This document shows positions 40,115 to 51,490 of a stretch of 64,000 nt of DNA, one piece after another. The DNA is from Zopfochytrium polystomum. Its lineage: Eukaryota > Chytridiomycota > Chytridiomycetes > Chytridiales > Chytridiaceae. Position numbers and translations under genes: made by a program. The notes beneath the pieces were generated by a model. That model was not told the origin of the DNA and did no database searches. It saw nothing but the letters and a program-made list of their open reading frames with translations. Within the stretch, counting starts at the first letter, position 1. Each line of letters starts with the position of its first letter. Where the stretch lies: contig JAIVFJ010000034.1 in NCBI GenBank assembly GCA_025765615.1, positions 62,001 to 126,000 of the forward strand, given 5' to 3'.

Positions 40115-40400
40115 CCTCCACAGCGAAACGATAGATCGGCGACAAAGTCTCCGAGGTCTTTTTCTTCTCCTATTTTCCTAATTTTCACACTCCGATGCGC
40201 GCTGTGCTGTCATCGGTCTGACCTGTCAACGTGCAAAATGGCGGATTGCATAAGAACACAAGTATTAATACACGGTTTCGTGACCACAATTGATTTGTTT
40301 AGCGCCACCCCCAAACCAATGACGAAGATAGAAGAGAATCAAGTGCCCGATTTTAAAACTCACTTGGCAGTTCGTGCACTTTTACAGCTCCAACCGTGAG

Positions 40401-41396
40401 CTACTCGTCTTCGAACAAAAAGCCTAGGGTCTTCGCGGCGTGTCTTACAAGCTTCTCGTGTGGACCGGACATCACAGCCATGAAACGAGATGTTTCAGCA
40501 ATTTGTCGGATGAAGAAAGAGGGATTCCAGCAGTGATCGAACACAGCAATTGCTAGTCCCTCGTCTGTGAGAGCACAGCTATGAGCCGACACATGATCGT
40601 TAGCTGGTGCGTTGACCACTTCTAGGTTGTAGTTTGCTTGGGCGTTATTGGGTCGCATAAGAACAAAGTGACCCTCCCCAGTAGCGTACAGCTGTATGGT
40701 ACGGAGGAATGTGACCTTGTACTGGACCGAAGAGTCGCTGATGCTTTGGAAGAGCAAGACAGTCCCCTGCTCGAAGAAGGTGAGCAGCTTATCACCTAAC
40801 CTCGTCTCACGCTGATCTGGTGTCATCTGCCAGTCCGTCCAGGCTTCACGATAGTATTTGATCGTGTTGTCCTCTTCCTGATTAAAGTATCGAATTGCGT
40901 GCTTGAAGAAGGAACAAAGTATGTACCGAGTGATGTTCGTTCTGTGCCTCTCGTATATTTGAGGACATCTCGCGATTCTTGACTCAAGGAGCAGACCCAA
41001 CTTATCTAGCGTCATACTCCTAGGGTCAGGAATCCTACTCAAGGCATAATAGTCAACATCGTCCTCCGTCTCCGGCACTGGCATCACTAGCACCAACGCC
41101 AAGCATTTCGTCAAAGTAGTGACGCGGTGCGCGGCGCGGACGAGGCGCGGGGTCGGCGAGGTGGTGGTGGTGGTGTCGGTGTCGGTAGAGGATGACGATG
41201 ATGATGACGATGGAGGATCGCGGAGGTGCAGGGGGATCAGCTTTTCGAGGCGGGTGAGGGCGAGGTAGAGGACGAGGGAGGCGAGGGAGATGCGGGCGGA
41301 CTTTGATATGCGTGGGGGCCGCAGGACGAGGGAGAGGGCGGCTGCGGGCACGGCAGCCGCAGCCGTCGCATGCGAAGAGGGGTTGGGGTTGGCCAT
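40401..41396 (-). CDS. Unrecognised protein family, member 2b (331 aa)
   Basis: Identical in protein sequence to the gene at 35279-36274, with start ATG at 41396. The two copies lie 5122 bases apart and share flanks, so expression signals should be the same. See member 2a for domain description. Confidence 0.72.
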   Translation of the reverse strand: MANPNPSSHATAAAAVPAAALSLVLRPPRISKSARISLASLVLYLALTRLEKLIPLHLRDPPSSSSSSSSTDTDTTTTTSPTPRLVRAAHRVTTLTKCLALVLVMPVPETEDDVDYYALSRIPDPRSMTLDKLGLLLESRIARCPQIYERHRTNITRYILCSFFKHAIRYFNQEEDNTIKYYREAWTDWQMTPDQRETRLGDKLLTFFEQGTVLLFQSISDSSVQYKVTFLRTIQLYATGEGHFVLMRPNNAQANYNLEVVNAPANDHVSAHSCALTDEGLAIAVFDHCWNPSFFIRQIAETSRFMAVMSGPHEKLVRHAAKTLGFLFEDE

Positions 41397-42278
41397 GTGA
41401 TCGGATCGGAACTAAAGATAGATGAAAGGGCTGGACTTAGGGTTGGGGGAAGGTGGTGTGGTGTGGGAGTGGGAGTGTGATTAAGGGGTGCGGTTGTTCG
41501 GGAGGAGTGGAATGAACGGAGAGCGAGGCGACCGCTCTTTTAAAGTATTGATAATCGAGTGTGGTTCTTTTTGGGTAGACTTTGCCGCGGGAACGGTTGG
41601 TTCAGCGCTGCGCGTCTGTCAGGTTCAGGGGATTGGGCAACCAATCAGCTGTTTGCTCTGTGAGGCCACGCGGTGGTCGCGGTCGGGGAGAACAGGACGG
41701 CGGTCTCGCTTGCTAAGAACGCGAGGTCGGTGCTGTACTGAGGAGGGTTTTGGGCGATCCACTCCGGCACAGTGTTGTCTTACGAGCTTGAAAATTGAAT
41801 CGTTGTGTACTGTGGTCCGAACTTGTCCACAGGTATTTATATTGGAAGTGGCTCGTCTTCGACACAAAATCCTCCTAGCAAACCAACAAAAGCGATGAAT
41901 TGCTTGTAATGTGGGAGATTTTCAACACTGAGTTCGCTTAGTATTTTGACTCTCCTCACTCTGCCCGTGTTTTTTCCCAAGGTGAGTGAGAGACGGACAG
42001 ACAGAGACAAGGAGAGCTTGTGTTTGTGGTATGTTGCGAGTTCGAAATTATCTTTCGCCCCCATAACGCAGCGGTTACCCACGTATTTCCCGTCTCACAC
42101 GCTCTCTCTCGCCTACCATCTCTGTCTTTACTTCTCTTGGACCCAAGTAATATCCTTGCTCCACTTATTTTTCTACACCCCAAGTTGCGACCTTCCCAGC
42201 CCCGGCACTTGACTATGGAGGTGTCCCTATCCCCAACTCCTTGCGAGCTGGACTCTACTGTCTCCCGACTCTCAATTA

Positions 42279-42710
42279 ATGATGTTGCGGATGATGCCAA
42301 TTTGGGAGACGCTTTTGTTCTTTCGACGAATAAAAGTGACCCAGCAGCAGCACATCGAAGCGTTGGGCGATGAGAATATGACGCTATCAGGCACTGTCTT
42401 GTATTTCGATCGACTGGGCGAAGCAACGGGCTACTACAAAGTGACGTTCCTTCGTGATGTGGAATGCTATGTCACTGGAAGAGGATTGCTTGTGCAAATA
42501 ATGCTGAACGAACAGACCCCCAACTACTCTGTTGAAAGCATGGATGGTCAACCTGAAGCTTGTTCTTCACAGCACAACTGTGTTCTCCTATATCAGGGAA
42601 AGGAGATCGCTGTTCTTGATTATTGCTGGGATGCTGCTTCCGCCCTTGCCTTTTGTATTCGTCTTTCTGAGGCGGTGGGTGTTACTCGCGGTCCACTGGA
42701 AAGACTGTGA
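42279..42710 (+). CDS. Unrecognised protein family, member 3b (143 aa)
   Basis: Identical in protein sequence to 37157-37588, with the same frame ambiguity upstream (ATG 42215 frame). Confidence 0.55.
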   Translation: MMLRMMPIWETLLFFRRIKVTQQQHIEALGDENMTLSGTVLYFDRLGEATGYYKVTFLRDVECYVTGRGLLVQIMLNEQTPNYSVESMDGQPEACSSQHNCVLLYQGKEIAVLDYCWDAASALAFCIRLSEAVGVTRGPLERL

Positions 42711-43098
42711 GAGAAAGTTCGTCGAGTGCAATGAAGATTGGTACAGAATATGATGAAGAGACACGCATTATGACAGGATAAATACACTCACATTTGAAGC
42801 GAGTGGGCGTGGAGGCGGAAAAACAGCTCCAGTGCAATTCTACTCCTCCCGCCTCGTCTGCGAACTGCACGATAGACCACAAGTGGTTTATGGACAGTGC
42901 GATCCGTTTTCCTTCCTCTTTTGTCTTTGGCAAAAAGAAAAAAACAGTGCCGCGAGTTGGCGGAACAAGAAGACACTTGGGAAATGGGGAGACAAGCGTG
43001 GCGCACGTGTTTGTGTGCACACACGCATGCACACTCCGACTATACTTCCAATATTACAACAGCAAAGAACCTTTTTCTCACGCCCCATCCTCCAAGCC

Positions 43099-43671
43099 AT
43101 GCTCCCCTTCTGCTGTCTCCTCGCGCTCCTCGGCGCCTTGCTCGTCCTCACCCTCGCCCCCTCTTCCGCCACGGCCCTTCCCAAAAACGACCGCTTCGTC
43201 TACCACAGCCTCCCCACCGCGGACGCGCGCGCCAAGGTGCAAAGCGACGGGGACATCGACGCCTCCGCCAAGACGGCCAACTGAACCCGGCGCGGCACCA
43301 TCTCGGCCAGATGCCGTCGCAGTAAGTCAACACGAACCCCTACGTGGTCGCGCAGGAGCTCAACAGGCAGTCCGGGCGGCACGGAGTGGTGATGATCGAC
43401 ACGACCAAGGTGCCCAACTACAAGGACCGCGTGGATTTGCGACAGTATGTGAAGAACAAGGACAAGTTTACGGGAGCGATGGAGAACAACGTGATGAAGG
43501 AAATGCGAAGCTGATTCCGCTCCATGTTCCGGCCGCGTCACGCTGCTGTACACCGGGGCGTTGGGGAGGGTGGAGGGCTGTTCAGGCGCGGTGGTGGGTC
43601 GTGCAAGGAGGTGGTAAGGCAGCGGCCGCGTCTTTTTCTGTTTCCATGCTCCGCCGGATTTCCCCTCGCAC
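43099..43671 (+). pseudogene. Frameshifted ADP-ribosyltransferase-like secreted protein, copy 2
   Basis: Same sequence and same lesions as 37978-38550, so the gene was already dead before the tandem duplication. Confidence 0.6.
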
Positions 43672-44121
43672 TGAACATGTTAAATGTCTTTTCAATTTCA
43701 AATGGTGTGGGGTCTAAGTGGTTGCTGAATGGTGGCATATGTGAAGAGTTGTTAAATACGCAGCACATCGACAACTTTTGAGAAAGAAAGCAGGCCTTGC
43801 TGGCTCCACCGATCCGAGCTGTCTTTCGTTCCGCTGAAGAAGTATCTCCCAAACCTCACCACCGTCTCAGAGCGGATCTGGTGCAAAAGACAGCTGGACT
43901 AAGCAGGGAGCAGGGGAGAAGAAAAATTCCTTGTCCGCCAGCTCTCGGTCCGCAAAAAACAAGTGTGTGCTCAGCCAAGAGTAGCACTTCGATTTTTTTT
44001 TCATATTTACTCGCCCAAGCTTCTTTATCATGAAAAACGAGTAAGAGGAGTCAAAGCACGCAGCTCCGCACCAGTCCGGTAAACGTGCTCTGTGGCAGTA
44101 ACAGTCAGTCGGCCGGCGAGT

Positions 44122-44835
44122 TCACCGCTTTGCACGTTGGGGCGATGCTTTTGGCGTCTTCGCCGCGGCCGTCGTTGGCACCGTCGACGCCTTCCCCTTT
44201 GCTGCTCCCGGTGCTGATTGCGGTGCGCGCGCCGCACCAGGTTTGCCGCCCTTTCCTCCCGCGCAAGATTTCGACCCCTTGCCACGCCGGTACAGCAAAA
44301 GCTCCCCCACCGACTCGCCGGTGCCGCCGCCGCCGTCCCTCCTCTCCAAAAACAAGCTGCACGCTTCCTGCGGAATCTCGTGCTTGATCAGCACCTCCTC
44401 CTCGATTCTCGCCGCCTTCTCGTGGCCCGAATTCTTCGGGTACCGCTTCTTCATGTACTTGTGCATGTCGATGCTGTTCTTCTTGAACGCGGGCACTTTT
44501 GCCGTGTCGATCTTGAGGATGCCGTGGCCCTCTTCCTCGTTGTAGACTCTCGCGACGCGCGGCGCCTTGGTCGTCGACACGAACTGCGTCGCGAGGTCGC
44601 CCATCTGGTGGTCTTCGGGCGTGTAGGTGGCGGACTTGTCCGCCGCGTGGAGGCCGCGGCCGGCTTCAAAGTTGGCTTTGTCGGCGGATGTCATGGCGCG
44701 GTAGAGCGTTTTGGGTTTGGATTGGGCTAGGCCGGGTGAGGCGGCGACGAGGTGGTGCGGGAAGAGGGAGATACTGAGGAGGCTGACGCTGAGGAGGCTG
44801 AAAAGGAGGAGGACGGGAAGGAGGGGTCGGAGCAT
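44122..44835 (-). CDS. Secreted ADP-ribosyltransferase-like protein, intact (237 aa)
   Basis: Single exon from ATG 44835. Residues 1-33 form a signal peptide (LLPVLLLFSLLSVSLLSISL). The catalytic-type domain has LYRAMT (Arg46), HQMGDLATQFVSTTK (Ser87-Thr88-Thr89), a VARVY strand, KIDTAKVPAF, and RIEEEVLIKHEIP (Glu145-147). This Arg / Ser-Thr-Thr / Glu arrangement is the layout of R-S-E-class ADP-ribosyltransferase folds, including those in secreted toxin-like proteins. The tail (about 165-237) is basic and Gly/Ala/Lys/Pro-rich, probably disordered. Substrate, activity and biological role cannot be read from sequence, and a non-catalytic relative is possible. It sits at the end of a tandem array with two truncated relatives and two frameshifted ones, so the family is in active turnover. 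Confidence 0.6.
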   Translation of the reverse strand: MLRPLLPVLLLFSLLSVSLLSISLFPHHLVAASPGLAQSKPKTLYRAMTSADKANFEAGRGLHAADKSATYTPEDHQMGDLATQFVSTTKAPRVARVYNEEEGHGILKIDTAKVPAFKKNSIDMHKYMKKRYPKNSGHEKAARIEEEVLIKHEIPQEACSLFLERRDGGGGTGESVGELLLYRRGKGSKSCAGGKGGKPGAARAPQSAPGAAKGKASTVPTTAAAKTPKASPQRAKR

Positions 44836-44945
44836 GGCTGGCTGGCTGGCTGCAGGTCAGTGAACGTGAGAGTGTTTGATTGAGCGAGATTGGGCAAGCA
44901 ACGATGCGGGCTGAGCACTCTTATGCGTTTTCCAAGCGACGTTTC

Positions 44946-44968
44946 TTTTTTTTTTTTTTTTTTTTTTT
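44946..44968. repeat. T23 homopolymer at the edge of duplicated segment copy 2
   Basis: Counterpart of T22 at 10275-10296. The sequence to its left differs between the two loci; to its right they match. Confidence 0.8.
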
Positions 44969-46048
44969 CCCCGGATTCGCTGGTGCGCCCATTTATTAAA
45001 TACAATTTGAGCGATAAGTAAAAGATTTTATGTATTTTGTTGTTCTGCTTGGGCTGTGTGTTTCCGTCCGGGTTTTATTCGGAAGCAGGTGGCGTTCCCG
45101 CGCACTGGGGCCCTCACGTTGGGCACCGGAAGCAGCCGGAACCGTGGTGCTCAGCACTCGGTTCCGCAATGAAAGCAGCGCATTAAGCTTTTGTCGCCAC
45201 CCAATTTTCCCTTTTTTCTTTGTTGCCTCCGCCGGAAACTACAATTTTTTTAATGCAAGAAAGTGTTGCTATTCAACTCCGCTGCTTCGGCTGGACAGAG
45301 GTAAGGAGTGTTTTTCCGTGTATGTGAGAGAGCGAGTGTGCGTGTGTGTGCGCTTGCGTGATCTCTCACAGTGCGGCACTCTGACGCTGGAGGCGGGGAC
45401 CGCACCTCCACTTTCCCCCAGCAGCGAAGACAAACGCGCAGACGGACGACAACGGGCACTTTGTTCTCGTGCTCAGCCTGCACCTGTACCGTAGTACGCC
45501 GTCTACTGTATGGGTACAACGCGGGGATCTGCCTGGCGACGTGATTTGTGCGTTTCGAACCGGTTTCTCGGCGGCGGGCGGCTGCGTCGAGCACGGCTAC
45601 CGTATCGCGAACGAGCGGTCATTGAGATCATGTTCCTAGTGTGTGTATTATGTGTTTTTACGTTCTTGGAGCAGTCCATCAGCTTTGCTGTTGGGCATCG
45701 GCAAGCAGTGCTGCTCCGTCTGTCGGCGTTGTGGTACTACCCGAACGAAAATTGGTAAGAGGCGTTATCATTTGCGGCGGATCCGCCGCGCTGGGGACAC
45801 CGCCGAAACCGGCAAACGTTGTGAACGCGTTTCACGACGACCTGCCGGATCTTTCGCAAAAACAGCGACTGTTGGTGCAGCGACCGAACAATTTGAGGGC
45901 TATCCACACCACTTTACGTGCGTGCAGTCGACCGAAAGACCCAGCAGCTCTTGGGCCCTCATGAACTGGGCATACGGACGGGTACAAAGCATAAGAAATG
46001 AAGAGGATGCAGGTAGTAGTGCTAATTTGAGCTTTTCTTGTTCCTTGC

Positions 46049-46620
46049 TCACCCAAGCAAGAACTCCGCAATTTTTTGCCGACCCTTCAAATTCGCGTAA
46101 AGCACCGGCGTCACGCCGTCCCCACAGGTCGCTCCAGCAGGACCTTGACAGCTTCCAGGCTCCCCTCCGCGCACGCAGCGTGCAACGGCGTCATTCCCAA
46201 CGCATCGCGGGAGTCGACGGCGACGTCTTATTCCAGCAGCACCCGAATCACAACGACCGCAAGGTTTCCAGGTGGAGCCCTGGTCAGTGGCGGCGTTCGC
46301 GTCGGCGCCTCGCGACAGCAGGAACTCTGCGGTTTCCTGGTTGTCCTTCTGGCACGCAAACGTCAGCGGCGACCACCCGCAGCAAAAGTCCTGCAATCTC
46401 CACCCGGCTCATTTGGGACGGTGCGACCAAGGCCGTAATGTCTGTGTCGGTTCTACTCTCTAGATTTGCTCCTTGTCCAGCAGGATGCCGACGAGCTGTG
46501 AGTGACCTTCATCGGATGCGTGGATGAGCGGAGTTGATCCATCGTCGGCCGTGGCATTCACGTTTGCTCCTCGTGCCGGCAGCAGTTTCGCCGTGTCAAC
46601 ATGATTGTCCCCAAGCAGTG
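46049..46620 (-). pseudogene. Decayed ankyrin-repeat gene, copy 2
   Basis: The minus strand reads DTAKLLPARGANVNATADDG, STPLIHASDEGHSQLVGILL, GWSPLTFACQKDNQETAEFL, LSRGADANAATDQGS, then GDGVTPVLYANLKGRQKIAE in other frames. Stops and frame changes occur between repeats. The last repeat is shared with 11157-11384 in copy 1; the first ones are not, so the two copies have lost different parts. Confidence 0.65.
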
Positions 46621-47084
46621 GTGACCATTTGGGTGGAGAAATAAGTGTTCAAGCCGTCGCTGAGGAGCGTAAGTTTTTATGTGGATCTCACCGGGCTAAG
46701 CGATGCCCGATCCGACATTATCTCCTCTCTGTCAGCCGAACAAGGCGGGAAAACTTCAAGATTGGATGCGCGACACAGCCAGTTTCGTTGCAAAAGGCTT
46801 CTCCCACAGCTTCCTTCCGTGACGAGCTACTTTTCTCTGCAGGGACTCGATCGGCGGATCGAGAGAGCGAGTGTGGGAGTCAAACTCTCAGAGCGAAAGC
46901 GAGCAGTTTTTACTGGGGAGGAGGCGAGCTGCGAGCTTGTATTGTTATAATTTTCAGGACGGATCTGACCAAGGTAGCACAAGACAAAAACGAACGCTTG
47001 GCGACTGAAATCCCTCAACTTTTCGCACGGGCGTCCGCCACAGGCCCTTGACTGTTGTTTTGCCGTCAAAGACCAACAAACACC

Positions 47085-47539
47085 CTAGTGCCCGCCCTTT
47101 GCGTGGTTCGGGTGAGCGTTCTTGTTTCCGTTCGAGTTGCCATCGTGGTGGGGGTTCCCGCCGTGTTGGGGTTGACTAGCATGGTGATGATTGGAAGCAT
47201 GGAGACAGATTGGGAGGGCAGTCGTGTGGGAAAGCATCGCGGAGGGCAGGGAAGGATTTCAAAATGAGGCGGGAGAAGCAAAGTTTTCCCAAATGTGGTT
47301 TTCCCAAATGTGTCAGCGTCAAGGTTTGGGGTGGGAGGGGGACGAGGAAGGTGCAGGAGAGAGCACGATGGGATGCGGAGGACACAACGAGCACAAGATT
47401 GCGCGGCAGCGACGACTTACGGGGCGGGAAGAGCGGACACGGCGTTTGAAAAGGCCAGCAACAACACGAGCAGCGAGAGGATCAGGATGTGCCAGTGGCT
47501 GGCGACTGCAGCGAGGCCGGTGTGGTGGGTACGGAGCAT
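47085..47539 (-). CDS. Small secreted His/Asn/Gly-rich peptide gene E' (two exons, 69 aa)
   Basis: Complement(join(47085..47175, 47421..47539)). Same structure as the gene at 13090-13518: signal peptide exon from ATG 47539 (SHWHILILSLLVLLLAFSNA), donor CC|GTAAGT, acceptor ATGCTAG, then QPQHGGNPHHDGNSNGNKN and AHPNHAKGGH-stop. The protein differs from E at three or so positions (Val/Leu, Asn/Asp, Ile/Asn). Exon lengths are identical (119 and 91) while the intron is 26 bases longer, with a repeated cccaaatgtg block. That contrast argues for a functional peptide. No known family. Confidence 0.6.
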
Positions 47540-47664
47540 TGGACCTTGCGTTTTTGATCGTTGGGTGAAGTAAATGAGTGAATGAGTGTGAGTGCTGCCA
47601 AGCGCTGCGATGTGAGGGGGCGGGAGAGTGCAAGCGCCGCCCTTATAAACAGCGGTGCGAGAAA

Positions 47665-47722
47665 AGAGAGAGAGAGAGGGAGAGAGAGAGAGAGAGAGTG
47701 TGTGTGTGTGTGTGTGTGTGTC
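47665..47722. repeat. Composite (GA)n/(GT)n microsatellite, shorter allele
   Basis: Equivalent to 13659-13735, with fewer repeat units and one GGGA interruption. Confidence 0.93.
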
Positions 47723-50514
47723 TGCTTGTTGGTGTTTTTTCCTTCCTTTTCTTGTTCTTCTTCGAATTTGGTCAAATTGTGCCCCCCGTCCAATGCAGCA
47801 CGCTTCAAAAACGCAAAGCGAAAAGCAGTCCCAGGCAGAAGCCACTCGAAGGGGGCACTGCCGAAAAAGGAAAGAGACATCCGGCAAGGTCGGATCGACG
47901 GAGAGGCTCGCCATTTTTTGCTGTCCTCGAAGTGTTGTATTTAAAAAGTGATGGCCGAAACATTTCACTCAACTCTCATTAACCCTCTCTTGCGGCGAAA
48001 CGGACGTCGACCCTCCCGCTGATGCAGTGCCCTTCTCAGTTATTGTTCACCCAGTCATAAAAACGCTCTACCGCCAGCATGGCAGTTTGAGTCCTCAGGC
48101 AACAATCAGCAAAAAGTATGGACGAATTCTTCTGAAAAGCCGTCGAAATATTTCAACCTCAGCCTAGTCTTATGGTAAGAGCTGGAGGACCTGACGGAAC
48201 TGACTTCACTGGAACTGTTGCAACCATAGCCAATGCCCCAAACATTTTGGAATTGAGAACTTCCGGTGGGGCAATAGAAAGAACTCGCTTCCTGGCGGAA
48301 TTGCAAGCAACAACATCACAGAGGACTAGCTTCAACGGTGGCAGGAGGCAGAACTGACTGTCATGAAGCACAGGATCTTGCACGGAAAGACTCATTCCAA
48401 TCTTTTCGAAACTCAGGTCCTTCGCCCTTCTATTGCATGTGAACAAAGCGGTAGTCCTGGTGCAATTGTACACGACAATCATTGCCACGCTGAAAGAGAA
48501 GCCCAGTCGCGATTATGCATCTCCATTCGACTTGTACTGGCGTCTTTGGGCGGTGCACATTCTCAGCCAGCCGATTGTCGACCAAGAAGACGCCACAAAC
48601 CAATCACCACTCTTCGTTTTTTTTTCGATATGCGCCGGGCCAGGCTGATCGCCTCTTCTGCGAGATGCAGTGAGAGAACAAAGCAGTGGATATGATGCTG
48701 CGAGCCCACAAGATGTATCTAAACGAGCTCATTGCCGCCACGTGTGATCATCTTGCTCGCCTCGTTGCGTTCCAAACTATGGTCAAGGACACTCAGACTT
48801 CCTTGCTGGAATGGCCGCGCTCAGTCAGAGAAACTGGTTCCTCCTGCACTCTCCTTGGTTGCATCGATGATCTAGCTGACAAGGACTACGCCGAATAAAC
48901 GCAGCTTTTGTTGGGTTTGCTTGAACGCCTCATCTGTTTTATCTTGTTCTCATGAAGTATTCTCTCATCAGTCTTATCTCATATTTTTCCCCCCACTTCT
49001 TCCCAAACTCTTCCGCCCTCCCCAAGAATGTCAGAATATTGATTCAACTCTCTGCTTTTGGTTCAAACCCCATCGCCTGTGAGACTACACCAAGGTCTCA
49101 GTGATAAAGTCTAGGGATTTTATTCGCAAAAACAAGCGTACCTGTCATAAAACCGCAAGGATCAGGACCCCTATTATTGTTCCCAGTTCTTTAGTTTCCA
49201 AGGTGTGTACTTGCAGCTAACCCATCTTTATTATTGGGCCTGCTTTTACTACTTTTGTCTCACCAGTTTCCATTGCACCCGGGTTTTCTCAACATATTTT
49301 CTTTTTGGGTGACTAATGGAGACTGCCCAACTGCCTAGGGATGGGGTGCCTGACAGGCTGTACCCCAAGCCTGCCAAATGTATTATTTATTTTCGGGTTA
49401 TTTCTCTCTCTCTGTTTTTGGGCCATTTCTCTTTTTCCTTTTTTCTTCAATCTAATTTCTGTCCTTCGGCACCAATAGAGAGCCTTCAAATCCATCTGGC
49501 TCGCAAGGTGAGGGTAGTGAGAGATAGTACACACCCAGGTGTGTACATGGTCCCTTAGTGGAGCTCCTATTAAGGGACCGTGGGTGGGGAATGCAGCTCG
49601 CCCCACCAGCGACTGCGTGACATTGCCAGCTCTGTGTTGGAGTGAGGATCCCCATCGCTTGCGTGCAGCGACGACGGTGGTGGTGGTGGCGACGACGATG
49701 GCGTTGTCGTCCCCAACCTTCCTGTCCCCGCAAGGGTGTTGGTGGCTGCGATCTGTGCGGCCCCCGACACCTGAGAGTTCGATCTACGAGTGCCTGCCTC
49801 AGTCCTATTGCTGTGAGAGTGAGATGTGTGAGTACAAGTGCAATGTGATAACCAGTGATCGTGCCGACGCAGCCTGGCAGGGTGCATGTACAATCGCAGG
49901 TGTTTCCACGTGGGAGTTCCCTACTGGCAACCTTCCGACCCCTACATAGTCGACTCCCATCTCTCTCCCTGTCGCTGGTGACGACGAGGGCTCCTGCAGC
50001 ACTGCCTGCGACGAGGGGTGCTTAGTCACTGTCCGTCCCATTGCTACTAACCGCTCCTGTTGTACTTGAGATTAGGTTCCTGAGATAAAAATCCCCGTTT
50101 CCCTCTTCTCTCTCTCTATTCTGCAGTTGTGTTGCGCCTTGGGAGTGCCCTTCTGTTTCCCCCTCGCATCGGCCTGCAGCCAGGTGAGTAATCGGTGCCC
50201 TGGGACCAATCCCTCAGAGGATTGTCCCTCTGAATGTTCATTCTTTGTGTTTGAGACCCCTGTTAGACAGATCAGTAGGGATACTTTGTGGACTAGGCAA
50301 GTAGTAGGGTTGAAACACCGCCTAGACAACAGCCCAATAAAGTTAGTTTTAGCCTATTATTTGCTTTCCCTCACTCTAGGGCCCAGATCCCAGGGTCAAA
50401 GGAGTGAGTATAGTCTCACACGCCTCCACGTTGAGCTTGGAGCCAGCAGCTGAATCAAAGAAGCCATCCTTGCTGTACCTGCAATGCTTAAACTTGTTTT
50501 GCTTTGGGCACGTT

Positions 50515-50774
50515 TCAAAGTTTTCCTGGATTTTGCAAAGAGTGAGGCAGAGGCCCGGCGGTCAGCTTGGCTTCAGGATGCTCCTGCTGCATGTGGCTCT
50601 TCAATACGCTGAAGAGAATTTTGATCAGGTTGAAGAAGAGGCAGTAAGCTGGAAGGAACACTGGGACAATTCCTTTAGACCAGAGATAAAGTTTGGGTCG
50701 CAATGGATTTTGGCACTGTCCATGATCAAAACAGAATGATAGCTGGGATAGCATCGAAACTTCCCTATTAAGAG
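50515..50774 (-). pseudogene. DDE_3-type transposase remnant, truncated copy
   Basis: Equivalent to 16534-16793 (VFLPAYCLFFNLIKILFSVL), cut off at the segment edge. The HSVLIMD block present in copy 1 is missing here. Confidence 0.5.
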
Positions 50775-51490
50775 TGGGCAGTGGGGCCACTTCACACGAG
50801 TTGGCGATGTTTTCGTTGTTTGTTGGTTGTTTCCATTTCTTATTTACCTACCCCACCGTTATAACGTGTATTACCCTCTCTCTGGGCATGTCTTGTTCTA
50901 CTTTGCTGTGTCCCTACCGTCTTTCTCTCCTATAGTGGTCCTCTGGCAAGGGCTGGCAAGAGCTGGCAAAACTTGGCTGTGAGGTCTGCAATGAACGTGG
51001 CTTCGAGTCCTTCAGCTGATTGCCAAAGTTGAAAAGTTGCTTCGAGCTGGATCCTTCGCTCCCCGCAAACGTTCCATTGGCTCCGAAGTCAGAGTCGCCA
51101 CAGGTTTGGGTGACCATGTACTCCTTCCCAGCCCGCGTCCCCACAGAGAGCGCTAGGCACCCTTTTCGCAAAGGCCATCGCCACTTGGCGAGCTTTCTTC
51201 TGTGTCGCAGGCAGTTGAGGCACCAGCAAAATCGTCGAGAAAGAAGGGAACAAGAATACCAAAAGTGACGTACACCGAGAGGAAAACTTTGCGGCGGCAA
51301 CGACAGCTGCCGATGTGGAAAAGACGGATGGTGCTTGAATCGCGGACGCTGACGAAAATTGCCCCATCATTGATGATGTGTTGTATTATTACTGTGTGTC
51401 ACGAGCAAAGCGCGGCAACCAGAAGGGGTCTTGATGTAGCACATCCAACAAATACACCGCGCTCAAAAATGCATCACCCGCAACCTCAAA
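50775..51490. other. Region between the duplicated segment and the HHE gene; no confident gene
   Basis: A minus-strand frame at 51089-51370 ends in QVAMAFAKRVPSALCGDAGW and could be a degraded exon. Nothing recognised. It contains the 3' side of the minus-strand HHE gene. Confidence 0.3.

Larger units (their letters stand above)
33986..44362. repeat. Two tandem 5.12-kb units plus a partial third
   Basis: Unit 1 (about 33986-39107) and unit 2 (about 39108-44228) are identical in every stretch compared, except a one-base A-run difference near 37696/42818. This shifts the period from 5122 to 5121 bases. A short piece of a third unit reaches about 44362, where it passes into the intact gene at 44122-44835. 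Each unit carries a truncated ADP-ribosyltransferase-like tail, a gene-less leader module, a 331-residue gene, a 143-residue gene and a frameshifted ADP-ribosyltransferase-like gene. Unequal exchange between similar gene tails at both ends would produce this layout. Confidence 0.9.
44971..50774. repeat. Duplicated segment, copy 2 (partner 10297-16793)
   Basis: The offset to copy 1 is 34677 at the left and 33980-33981 at the right, because copy 2 lacks part of the ankyrin region but has about 150 bases (near 45850-46010) missing from copy 1. From 48027 to 50774 it is identical to copy 1 except for two one-base indels. After 50774 the sequence is unrelated. Confidence 0.9.
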
